Positions 7,040-13,156 of a stretch of DNA of 23,482 bases are shown here, piece after piece (within the stretch, counting starts at the first letter, position 1; each line of letters opens with the position of its first letter). The position numbers and the translations under genes are program-made. The notes under the pieces are model-generated. The model worked only from the letters and a program-made list of their open reading frames with translations, was not told where the DNA came from and searched no databases. This stretch comes from Candidatus Nomurabacteria bacterium CG_4_9_14_0_2_um_filter_32_10. Its GTDB lineage: Bacteria; Patescibacteriota; Minisyncoccia; Phycocordibacterales; UBA9973. The DNA is taken from assembly GCA_002788475.1 (NCBI GenBank), contig PFRK01000015.1:20879-44360 (forward strand), read 5' to 3'.

Positions 7040-7887
7040 GCATTCATTTTAACACATTTCATAATTATTGCTCCAAGTAAATCAGTACGTAAAACCTTAG
7101 CACCAAACTGATTTAATTCATCTAATATTTCTTTATGTGGATGACCATATTTATTATCTTTTCCATCTGAAATAAATGCATAAGATGGATTTATAACTTT
7201 TAAAAATTCAAGAGATGTAGAAGTGCGTGAACCATGATGCCCAACTTTCAAAATATTACTTTTTAATTGTTCTTGAGAATTTTCTTCAAGAATTATTTTT
7301 TCTGTCTTCACTGACGCATCTCCTGTAAGCATTATTTTAGTATCTCCATAAGTAAGTCTAGCCACTATAGATCCATCATTTGTTGACCAAGAAGAGACAT
7401 CACGATCTGGAAACAGAATATCAATAAATACTCCACCCCCTAAATTTAATTTCATTCCTCTTCTCGCTAAAATACTCGGAATATTATTTTTATTTATTTC
7501 ATCTTTTAAATTTTGATAAGTTTTGGAATCTGTTAATGTGCCAGATTCAAAAACACTATCTACTTTATAAATTTTTAATACATCCAAAAAACCAGCAATA
7601 TGGTCTGCGTCTGGATTAGTAATAATGATGGCATCAATGCTCCTGTCAAAAGGAGATACCACACGAGATAACTGATTTAAAATTTTTCTTGGTGGCCCTC
7701 CATCGACTAGTATTTGTGTACCCGTAGGAGATTCTATAAAAAGAGCATCTCCTTGTCCTACATCCAACATCGCAAAAGTAAAATTCCTGTGAGAATCTTG
7801 CCAATCAAGGTAAAAAATAAAAATATTTGCTACCAAGAGCAATATTACGAGTAAAAACAGCCAATATTTTTTACACCTTTCAAACAT
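7021..7887 (-). CDS. ComEC-type metallo-beta-lactamase-fold protein, membrane anchored
   Basis: A 288-residue protein with one N-terminal membrane anchor (about 8-28) and an external or periplasmic-side MBL domain like the C-terminal domain of ComEC/Rec2. Motifs are DVGQGD (42-47), VDGG (61-64), TNPDADH (90-96), TGDAS (188-192), VGHHGSRTS (215-223) and GHPH (248-251). The first metal-site His of the usual HxDxDH is Asn (N91) here, so two-metal chemistry may be altered. The ComEC proper at 8902-10416 lacks this domain, so the two proteins probably act together in DNA uptake. Alternatives are a stand-alone nuclease or phosphodiesterase. Its promoter region faces that of sod. Confidence 0.88.
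   Translation of the reverse strand: MFERCKKYWLFLLVILLLVANIFIFYLDWQDSHRNFTFAMLDVGQGDALFIESPTGTQILVDGGPPRKILNQLSRVVSPFDRSIDAIIITNPDADHIAGFLDVLKIYKVDSVFESGTLTDSKTYQNLKDEINKNNIPSILARRGMKLNLGGGVFIDILFPDRDVSSWSTNDGSIVARLTYGDTKIMLTGDASVKTEKIILEENSQEQLKSNILKVGHHGSRTSTSLEFLKVINPSYAFISDGKDNKYGHPHKEILDELNQFGAKVLRTDLLGAIIMKCVKMNACEINR
7046..7054 (-). promoter_or_regulatory. Extended -10 box before glyA
   Basis: TGTTAAAAT on the minus strand, six bases before the glyA ATG and inside the end of the upstream gene. It is identical to the boxes before recJ and ileS. Confidence 0.4.
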
Positions 7888-7895
7888 GCTATAAT
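7887..7895 (+). promoter_or_regulatory. Extended -10 promoter for sod
   Basis: TGCTATAAT is a perfect extended -10. Transcription would start near 7902 and leave a leader of about 47 bases before the sod ATG. It interlocks with the opposing box at 7894-7902: ATGCTA (7886-7891) and TAGCAT (7898-7903) are inverted repeats. Confidence 0.55.
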
Positions 7896-7902
7896 GTTAG
7901 CA
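7894..7902 (-). promoter_or_regulatory. Extended -10 box for the metallo-beta-lactamase gene
   Basis: TGCTAACAT on the minus strand, six bases before the ATG at 7887. It overlaps the sod promoter box by two bases, so polymerase can probably occupy only one of the two at a time. Confidence 0.42.
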
Positions 7903-7948
7903 TTAAAAGTTGTAATTATTAATCAACAATAACGTCATAAATGATAAC

Positions 7949-8545
7949 ATGAAAAAATTTGAAGAAAAAAAATTTAATATAGGAGAATTAAAAGGCATAT
8001 CTGCAAAAAATATAAAAGAACACTTAAAACTTTATGCAGGATATGTAAAACACACAAATCTTATTTCTGAAAAAATAGAAGAATATATGAGTGACCCCGA
8101 GAAAAATGCTTATATTATAGGAGAATTACAAAGAAGGCTTGGTTTTGAATTCAATGGAGTAAGAAATCATGAATATTATTTCCAATCTTTAGAATATGGA
8201 CCAAAATCTCTTCCAGAAAATTTTAAACTAAAAGAAGAAATAGAAAAACAAATATCATCTTTTGATGTGTGGCTATCTAATTTTAAAACTATAGCTATGA
8301 CACGTGGCATAGGTTGGGCTGTGTTAGGTTATGATAAACAAACAAAACAACTTTTAAATATTTGGGTAGATGAACAACATATAGGCCAATTAAATGGATT
8401 AGAATGGATTTTATGTATTGATATGTGGGAACATGCATTCGTATACGATTATCCAACATCAGAAAAGAAAAAATACATTGAAGCTTTCTTCAACAATATT
8501 AACTGGAAAATAATCGAGGAAAACTTTATTAAAGCAACATCCTAA
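7949..8545 (+). CDS. sod: Superoxide dismutase, Fe/Mn family
   Basis: Converts superoxide to hydrogen peroxide and oxygen. The protein has 198 residues, a usual length. Likely metal ligands are H25 (KEHLKLYAGYV), H74 (NHEYYFQSL), D158 and H162 (DMWEHAFVYDY). The second-sphere region GIGWAVLGYD and the WVDEQHIGQLNG segment are in the expected order. Compared with classic enzymes, the stretch between the first His and the YV of the active-site Tyr is one residue shorter, and the HH pair is missing. Fe or Mn preference cannot be read. It is one of only two plus-strand genes in the window, has its own promoter, and ends facing comEC. No Shine-Dalgarno sequence is evident. Confidence 0.93.
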   Translation: MKKFEEKKFNIGELKGISAKNIKEHLKLYAGYVKHTNLISEKIEEYMSDPEKNAYIIGELQRRLGFEFNGVRNHEYYFQSLEYGPKSLPENFKLKEEIEKQISSFDVWLSNFKTIAMTRGIGWAVLGYDKQTKQLLNIWVDEQHIGQLNGLEWILCIDMWEHAFVYDYPTSEKKKYIEAFFNNINWKIIEENFIKATS

Positions 8546-8553
8546 ATTGCTTG

Positions 8554-8568
8554 TCCGCCTCTGGTGGA
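8554..8568. repeat. Repeat C single hairpin after sod
   Basis: TCCGCC, TCT, GGTGGA: six pairs (one G-T) with a three-base loop. It resembles the units of the twin hairpins in recJ (11626-11655) and comEC (10126-10155). No T-tract follows, so a terminator role is doubtful. Confidence 0.55.
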
Positions 8569-8602
8569 GGAAGTTATCGAAGAAAATTTCAAAAAGGCTC
8601 AG

Positions 8603-8741
8603 TAAAAAACAAAGAAACTAACTTTTTGCCGGTACAGATTTTTTGAAACTTAAAAAAGTACTGAAGTTGGCTCGCTTAGAAAGTAATAACATTACTTTCT
8701 ACTCACCAAACCCCTTAAAAAGTTGTTTCTCTTGTTTTTTA
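8603..8741. other. Branched inverted-repeat domain I (possible structured RNA or 3'-end element)
   Basis: Bases 8603-8627 pair with 8717-8741 over 24 bp with only two single-base bulges (t8619 and c8731). The stem encloses two hairpins: 8632-8661 (GTAC/GTAC then six T with six A, with a three-base bulge), and 8678-8700 (AGAAAGTAAT/ATTACTTTCT, perfect 10 bp, three-base loop). The result is a three-way junction. The stretch has no open frame of note. It lies between the converging ends of sod and comEC, so it could be a non-coding RNA, the 3' untranslated region of either gene, or a DNA cruciform. A-tracts opposite T-tracts at the stem ends also fit a two-way terminator. Confidence 0.7.
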
Positions 8742-8744
8742 TGA

Positions 8745-8907
8745 GATCAAACTCATCGAGAGCACACTTTTTAGAAAACATTGCACAGGAGTTTAGAAAA
8801 TAAAAATAGTACTCTATTTATTATTTTCTTGAACGACGAGCATAGCAATTTGCAAGCTTGCAAATATGCGTGTTTTATAAAAAGTTGTGCTAAGAAAGAG
8901 TTTAATC
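8745..8907. other. Branched inverted-repeat domain II (possible structured RNA), overlaps comEC stop
   Basis: The outer stem 8745-8754 with 8898-8907 has 10 pairs, one being C/A on plus but G-U on minus. The inner stem 8761-8773 with 8878-8891 has 13 pairs and one bulge. Enclosed are hairpin 8796-8828 (14 pairs, one bulge, four-base loop) and hairpin 8841-8872, centred on the 18-bp perfect palindrome ATTTGCAAGCTTGCAAAT (8848-8865). It repeats the three-way-junction plan of domain I, and both domains contain AAAAAGTTGT at the 3' strand of the stem (8717-8726, 8879-8888). The outer stem includes the comEC stop codon (8902-8904). No known RNA family was recognised. Confidence 0.7.
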
Positions 8908-10416
8908 CTCCTGAATAAAAAATTTTTTAATACTTCTTCCAAATAATTTATAAATAAAATATACATAAATTGCTAGTGTAAAAATAAATGGAAAATTTGG
9001 TACAGATAATGCAGCAAATGGAATATGGGAAAAAAAATTTATGATAGTAAGTTCATAATACAGAAAAAATTGTGAAAGAAGCCCTAGTGGAACCGAAGAA
9101 AAATATGAAACAAGCCCAACAAAACCAGTCAAAAAACCTAAAATCATAGTAAGTGGAATAAATGGTAAAATTAAAACATTCGCAGGCAATGCTACGAGAG
9201 AAAGGTTCCCCATTTTATAAAGAATAAAAGGTAAAACAAAAATATAAGCTGCACAAGTGACAGAAACAATATCTCTCAACCCAAGACGAGGTGTAACCCA
9301 TAAAAAATATTTTTCAATTTTAGGTGCAAAGAAAATCACAGCGACTGTCGCAATGAAAGAAAGTTGAAAAGAAACATCAAAAACTAAAACGAAAGGATTA
9401 ATCAAAATCATAACGACACCAGCAAGTATTAATGCTCGTGCAACATCATAATTTCTCCCTATTAGACGTGCAAATAGTGCAAGACTTGCCATTATCCCCG
9501 CTCGTACTGCTGTAGAGGATCCACCAGTCATTAAAACAAAAAGCAAAATGGAAAATATTCCAGCCCCAATTCCTATATTTTTAGGAAAAGAATAAAAAAT
9601 TTTCATAATCCATTCAGCAACTATTGTCACGTTATATCCAGAAAGAGCAACAATATGTATCGTCCCTGTATCAACAAAACTCTGTCTTAAAGATTCATTA
9701 AAAGAAGATTTCTCCCCTAAAATAAGCCCACCCATAAGCAATGATTCTGGCTCTCTGATTGCTAAATTCATTCTGTCCAAAAATTTATCCTTAACAAGGA
9801 ATAATACACTTTTCACAAAATTACCATTTCCATTTGATATTATTTCAATCTTTGGATATCTCATCACATAAAATATCCCATCTTTACGCAGATAATTCAC
9901 ATAATCAAATTCTTTTCCTTGGTCTGTTAAAAAATTTTCTGGTTTTTCTAATTCCCCTTCGAAATTTATTTGATCTCCATATTTAAAATCTTGATCAAGG
10001 TTTGTAGTAACTAAAATTATCGTCTCATCTTTCGCATTTTTTATTTTTACAGTTAATTTTTGATTATTCTCTCCAATACTTGATTCATCTATAATAACTC
10101 CGGAAAGTTTTATTTTATTAAATTCCCAGCCAGAGGCTGGTCCGCCTTCGGTAGAAAAAATATTAGGAGCAGAGACATCAGATATTTGAAATCTTAAAAC
10201 TCCAAATGAGAAAGCCAAAATAAAAATCCCAAATAATACCCCATGTCTACCGGCAGGAAGGCATTTATTTTTTGAAACAAAAGTATGAAACAATATAATT
10301 GCAAAAGCAATTATCCCTATTAAAATAACAAAATAAAAATTTAAAGAAACAAAAGAGCACAAGAGTACCCCCAAAATAAAACCAAAACAAACTGCATAAA
10401 AAATTCTATCTTGCAT
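8902..10416 (-). CDS. comEC: ComEC/Rec2-family DNA uptake channel, without metallo-beta-lactamase domain
   Basis: A 504-residue polytopic membrane protein that carries one DNA strand across the inner membrane during transformation. N-terminal helices (about 5-46 and 60-74) are followed by an OB-like DUF4131 region (about 100-190: KLSGVIID, YGDQINFEGEL). The Competence domain follows, with GLILGEKSSF, the signature TGTIHIVALSGYNVTIVAEW and about eight hydrophobic segments. Classic ComEC is 650-800 residues with a C-terminal MBL domain. Here the protein ends after the Competence domain, and a separate MBL gene lies at 7021-7887. Two in-frame repeats are translated: CLPAGRHG (52-59) in a loop between helices, and STEGGPASGWE (88-98) just before the OB domain. 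It follows rnhA by 20 bases. Confidence 0.93.
   Translation of the reverse strand: MQDRIFYAVCFGFILGVLLCSFVSLNFYFVILIGIIAFAIILFHTFVSKNKCLPAGRHGVLFGIFILAFSFGVLRFQISDVSAPNIFSTEGGPASGWEFNKIKLSGVIIDESSIGENNQKLTVKIKNAKDETIILVTTNLDQDFKYGDQINFEGELEKPENFLTDQGKEFDYVNYLRKDGIFYVMRYPKIEIISNGNGNFVKSVLFLVKDKFLDRMNLAIREPESLLMGGLILGEKSSFNESLRQSFVDTGTIHIVALSGYNVTIVAEWIMKIFYSFPKNIGIGAGIFSILLFVLMTGGSSTAVRAGIMASLALFARLIGRNYDVARALILAGVVMILINPFVLVFDVSFQLSFIATVAVIFFAPKIEKYFLWVTPRLGLRDIVSVTCAAYIFVLPFILYKMGNLSLVALPANVLILPFIPLTMILGFLTGFVGLVSYFSSVPLGLLSQFFLYYELTIINFFSHIPFAALSVPNFPFIFTLAIYVYFIYKLFGRSIKKFFIQED
10126..10155. repeat. Repeat C twin hairpin inside comEC
   Basis: CCAGCC-AGA-GGCTGG (10126-10140) is a perfect 6-bp, three-base-loop hairpin. 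A second one, TCCGCC-TTC-GGTAGA (10141-10155), abuts it and has two mismatches. The plan is the same as in recJ at 11626-11655, but the first stem has different bases with pairing kept. It encodes STEGGPASGWE. Confidence 0.72.
10244..10263. repeat. Repeat D (CTACCGGCAGG type) inside comEC
   Basis: The sequence TGTCTACCGGCAGGAAGGCA encodes LPAGRH in a membrane loop. The core CTACCGGCAGG also occurs, reverse complemented, in the intergenic element at 17887-17906. Confidence 0.6.
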
Positions 10417-10436
10417 TAAAAAATTAAAATAAAAAG

Positions 10437-10931
10437 TTATTTTTCTTTTCTAAGTTTCATTTTAATACCATCAGCAAAATTCGTGGCTATTTCATCCGCT
10501 CTTTCATTATATTTATTACCCATATGCCCTTCCACATAAGTCCATTTAATTTTAAATTTTTGAGAAAGTTCATATAATTCTTCCCAAAGTTCTTTGTTTA
10601 AAACTGGTTTTTTTGCAGCATTTCTCCAATTATTTTTCTGCCAATTAAAAATCCATTCTGTGATTCCTAAAATCACATACTTTGAATCAGAAAAAATTTC
10701 CACAGGGGAACCCTGTGTATTTTTCTGTTTTAAATATTTTAATGCTTCAATCGGTGCAGTGAGTTCCATTTGATTATTCGTAGCATGTTTAGAAGCTCCA
10801 CCAATTTCAAAAATTTCTTTTTCATCAATCAAAACCGAAGCCCAACCAGCCGGTCCAGGATTCCCTCTCGCCGCTCCATCTGTGTAAATTATTATTCTTG
10901 TCCCGCCGTGGCGTGGATTATCTTTTTTCAT
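10437..10931 (-). CDS. rnhA: Ribonuclease HI
   Basis: Cuts the RNA strand of RNA-DNA hybrids. The protein has 164 residues from the ATG at 10931. A longer frame begins at a TTG (10952) and is less likely. All catalytic residues are visible: D18 (YTDGAARGNPGPAGWA), E56 (NNQMELTAPIEAL), D82 (FSDSKYVI) and D146 (NERADEIA), plus the flexible-loop His H136 (VEGHMGNKYNE). The basic handle region is WQKNNWRNAAKKPV. The N-terminal extension before IIIYTDG is encoded by a palindromic repeat (NPRHGG). The gene begins seven bases after recJ ends and precedes comEC by 20 bases, so the three form one transcription unit for nucleic acid processing. Confidence 0.97.
   Translation of the reverse strand: MKKDNPRHGGTRIIIYTDGAARGNPGPAGWASVLIDEKEIFEIGGASKHATNNQMELTAPIEALKYLKQKNTQGSPVEIFSDSKYVILGITEWIFNWQKNNWRNAAKKPVLNKELWEELYELSQKFKIKWTYVEGHMGNKYNERADEIATNFADGIKMKLRKEK
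10902..10916. repeat. GC-rich hairpin at the 5' end of rnhA
   Basis: CCCGCCGTGGCGTGG forms an imperfect small hairpin (CGCC with GGCG, plus outer pairs). It encodes PRHGG at residues 6-10 of RNase HI, ahead of the conserved core. The base composition and position suggest an element related to repeat C. Confidence 0.45.
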
Positions 10932-10938
10932 TTTATTT

Positions 10939-12624
10939 TTATAGTATATCAACTATTCGCAATCTTAGCTCTTCTTTACCTCTAAATCTAGATAAATCAA
11001 AAGTAGCAAGTAAATTTACTTTCTTATCAACAGCTAAAGGAATTTTAAAAGACTCACTGTTTGAGAAAAAGGAAATTGCTTTAACTTTATTTTTACCATT
11101 ATTAGAAAAAGTAATTTCTAAATGTTCACCTGATCCATTTTTACCGAATTTTTTAATATTCTCTATTTTTACATTTTCAAAAAGAAAAATGGGTTTTGGA
11201 TTAGCTAAACCAAAAGGAGCCATTTTCTCTATTTCACGCCAATTTTTCATATTTACTACATCTAAGTCTGATTTAATATCATAAATTACTTCATTTTTTT
11301 CTACATTATGTTTCACTTTACTATATGAAATAGAAAGTGCTTCTTCCAAAAAATGGATCTTATCATTATGAACCGAAAAACCACCAGCAAATTCATGTCC
11401 ACCAAATTCCAAAAAGAATTCACGAGTTTCAGTCATTAATTCAACAAGTGACACTGAACCATCAGAACGACAAGAACCCCTTATTAAATCATTTTCATCT
11501 TTACCCCAAACAAATACAGGTTTTTTATGTTCATTAGATATTTTCCCCGCCACTAACCCTAATACTCCAACCCGCCACTCCGGATTGCCTATAACTATAA
11601 CTTCATGCAAATTGTCTAAATTTTCTCCGCCATAGGCGGATCCGCCTCGGGCGGAAAGTTTTTTATTTACTTCACGCATAATAGAGGCAACCATAGTCTT
11701 CCTATCATCATTTATTTTTGACAAGTGGTCTGCAATAATTCCAGCTTTTACTTCATCATCTGTGGAGAGAAGTTCATATGCCTTCATTGGATCATCCATT
11801 CGAGACGCAGCATTGAGTCGTGGTGTCACCATAAAACCAATGTCGTCCTCTGTCAGATATTTCTGCTCAATTTTCATTTTAGCAAGAAGTTTTTGTAAAC
11901 CAGGACGAGGAGATTTCTTTAAAACTTTCATTCCATAATATGAAATAACTCTATTTTCTCCCAAAAGAGGAACAAGGTCAGAGAGTGTAGCAAGTCCCGT
12001 CATATCTAATAACCATTTTTCCCAGCCAGTGTTTATTTTGTAAAATTCACCATACTTTTTTATAAATCCTTGAACAAATTTAAATACTACTCCTGCTCCA
12101 CACAACATCTTTTCAGGATAATCATCTACTTTGGGATTTAAAATCGCATAAGCACGAGGAAGAATTTTATGAGGTAAATGATGGTCCGTAATTATCACAT
12201 CTATTCCATCCACTTCCGCTTGTGCAATTTCAGAAACTGCCGTTATCCCAAGATCTATAGTTATCAAAAGTTTTACTTTTTTTTCTGCAAATTGTTTTAT
12301 GGCAGATAAATTAAGTCCATATCCTTCAGAATTCCTACCAGGGATATAAACTTCATAATTTTTATAACCTATTTTTTTAAATAAATCTTCTAAAATGACC
12401 GCCCCTGGAATACCATCACAATCATAATCAGCATAAATAATACTCTTTTCTTTATTTCCTGTTACCTCAAAAAGCTTTACACAAGCTTTTTCCATGTCTC
12501 TCATACCAAACGAATCATATAAATCACGTTCATAATCTGGATTCAGGAAAATATCAGCCTCAATTGGAGTTTTTATACCTCTTTTTTCTAAAATCGTTCT
12601 AAGTAATTCAGAATATTGTTGCAT
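10939..12624 (-). CDS. recJ: Single-stranded-DNA-specific exonuclease RecJ
   Basis: A 5'-3' exonuclease on single-stranded DNA used in recombination and repair. The protein has 561 residues, normal. DHH phosphoesterase motifs are in order: YADYDCDGIPGA (64-75), TIDLGIT (122-128), ITDHHLPH (145-152) and LNAASRM. The DHHA1 GGH-type motif is FGGHEFAGGFS in the second half, followed by the OB-like C-terminal domain ending RFRGKEELRLRIVDIL. Residues 324-333 (ARGGSAYGG region) come from a twin-hairpin repeat placed between the DHH and DHHA1 domains, a linker region likely to tolerate insertion. Its promoter region contains a large stem-loop shared in architecture with the pilB-pilC gap. It starts the recJ-rnhA-comEC unit. 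Confidence 0.97.
   Translation of the reverse strand: MQQYSELLRTILEKRGIKTPIEADIFLNPDYERDLYDSFGMRDMEKACVKLFEVTGNKEKSIIYADYDCDGIPGAVILEDLFKKIGYKNYEVYIPGRNSEGYGLNLSAIKQFAEKKVKLLITIDLGITAVSEIAQAEVDGIDVIITDHHLPHKILPRAYAILNPKVDDYPEKMLCGAGVVFKFVQGFIKKYGEFYKINTGWEKWLLDMTGLATLSDLVPLLGENRVISYYGMKVLKKSPRPGLQKLLAKMKIEQKYLTEDDIGFMVTPRLNAASRMDDPMKAYELLSTDDEVKAGIIADHLSKINDDRKTMVASIMREVNKKLSARGGSAYGGENLDNLHEVIVIGNPEWRVGVLGLVAGKISNEHKKPVFVWGKDENDLIRGSCRSDGSVSLVELMTETREFFLEFGGHEFAGGFSVHNDKIHFLEEALSISYSKVKHNVEKNEVIYDIKSDLDVVNMKNWREIEKMAPFGLANPKPIFLFENVKIENIKKFGKNGSGEHLEITFSNNGKNKVKAISFFSNSESFKIPLAVDKKVNLLATFDLSRFRGKEELRLRIVDIL
11626..11655. repeat. Repeat C twin hairpin inside recJ
   Basis: Two perfect 6-bp hairpins abut: TCCGCC-ATA-GGCGGA (11626-11640) and TCCGCC-TCG-GGCGGA (11641-11655). 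It is in frame and encodes a Gly-rich stretch containing ARGGSAYGG. The composition is sharply GC-rich against an AT-rich gene. Confidence 0.82.
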
Positions 12625-12631
12625 AAGTAAG

Positions 12632-12640
12632 ATTTTAACA
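12632..12640 (-). promoter_or_regulatory. Extended -10 box before recJ
   Basis: TGTTAAAAT on the minus strand, seven bases before the recJ ATG. It is identical to the glyA and ileS boxes. The left arm of the large stem-loop begins eight bases upstream of the box. Confidence 0.42.
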
Positions 12641-12647
12641 TATAATA

Positions 12648-12746
12648 AAGAAAGTTTTACAAAATCAAAGTTTTCTCAGGTCCTCGGATCCCTGGGTTCC
12701 CTACCCCAGCCAGACCATTCAAAAACTTTATTTCGAAAAACTTTTT
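12648..12746. repeat. Large stem-loop with GC-rich core in the recJ/HIT divergent gap
   Basis: AT-rich arms 12648-12674 and 12722-12746 pair over about 22 bp with a few bulges. The loop is GC-rich and has its own structure: GGTC (12679-12682) with GACC (12713-12716), and CTGGG (12692-12696) with CCCAG (12705-12709). It fills most of the 139-bp gap between two divergent genes. Its core shares TGGGTTCCCT (12693-12702) with the pilB-pilC element at 19747-19842. Confidence 0.75.
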
Positions 12747-12763
12747 AGCTAATTTTAACTAAA

Positions 12764-13156
12764 ATGGAAAACTGTATTTTTTGTAAAATTTCAAAAGGAG
12801 AAATACCATCCGATAAAATTTATGAAGACAAAAATTTTACGTCTTTTCTAGATATACAACCGGTTTCCCATGGACATATTTTAATAGTTCCAAAAAAACA
12901 TATTATTTGGATGCAAGAAGCAGATGATGAAATCATATCCGAAATCTTTAAATTATCTAAAAAATTAATGCTTGCTATCAAAAAAGGAATCGGCTGCGAT
13001 TATGTACAATTAAGTGTAAGTGGAACAGATATTCCACATTTTCATATACATCTTATACCTCGTTATTTTGATGATGGACTTTCTGAATGGCCGACAAAAA
13101 AATACGAAGAAGGAAAATCAAAAGAAGTATTAGAAAAAATTATTTTAATGCTTTAA
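12764..13156 (+). CDS. HIT family protein (histidine triad nucleotide hydrolase)
   Basis: A 130-residue HIT-domain protein of the HINT/Fhit superfamily, usually a hydrolase of AMP-lysine, AMP-amine or Ap4A-type compounds. The triad is PHFHIHLIPR with H92, H94 and H96. The N-terminal CIFCKISKGEIPSDKIYED is the classic HINT-like start, and its Cys pair (C4, C7) with the H36/H38 region may bind zinc as in many bacterial members. SHGHILIVPKKH (35-46) is the conserved strand. Its last 17 bases overlap the 3' end of the convergent pgk gene. It stands alone on the plus strand, downstream of the large stem-loop. The physiological substrate is unknown. Confidence 0.96.
   Translation: MENCIFCKISKGEIPSDKIYEDKNFTSFLDIQPVSHGHILIVPKKHIIWMQEADDEIISEIFKLSKKLMLAIKKGIGCDYVQLSVSGTDIPHFHIHLIPRYFDDGLSEWPTKKYEEGKSKEVLEKIILML

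Noticed and set aside
8603..8907. tmRNA, RNase P, SRP or 6S RNA in the structured gap
   Set aside because: No tRNA-like ends with CCA, no tag frame, no RNase P core motif, no SRP Alu or domain IV loop, and no single long bubble helix. The family remains unknown.
10932..10952. RnhA start at TTG 10952 overlapping recJ
   Set aside because: The ATG at 10931 already precedes the conserved domain, removes the overlap and avoids a rare start.
12680..12714. tRNA-like 3' end (GGGTTC arm followed by CCCCAGCCA)
   Set aside because: The T-loop lacks the R57-A58 pattern, the stem-loop sizes do not fit, and there is no matching 5' half, anticodon arm or acceptor partner. It is part of the stem-loop core.
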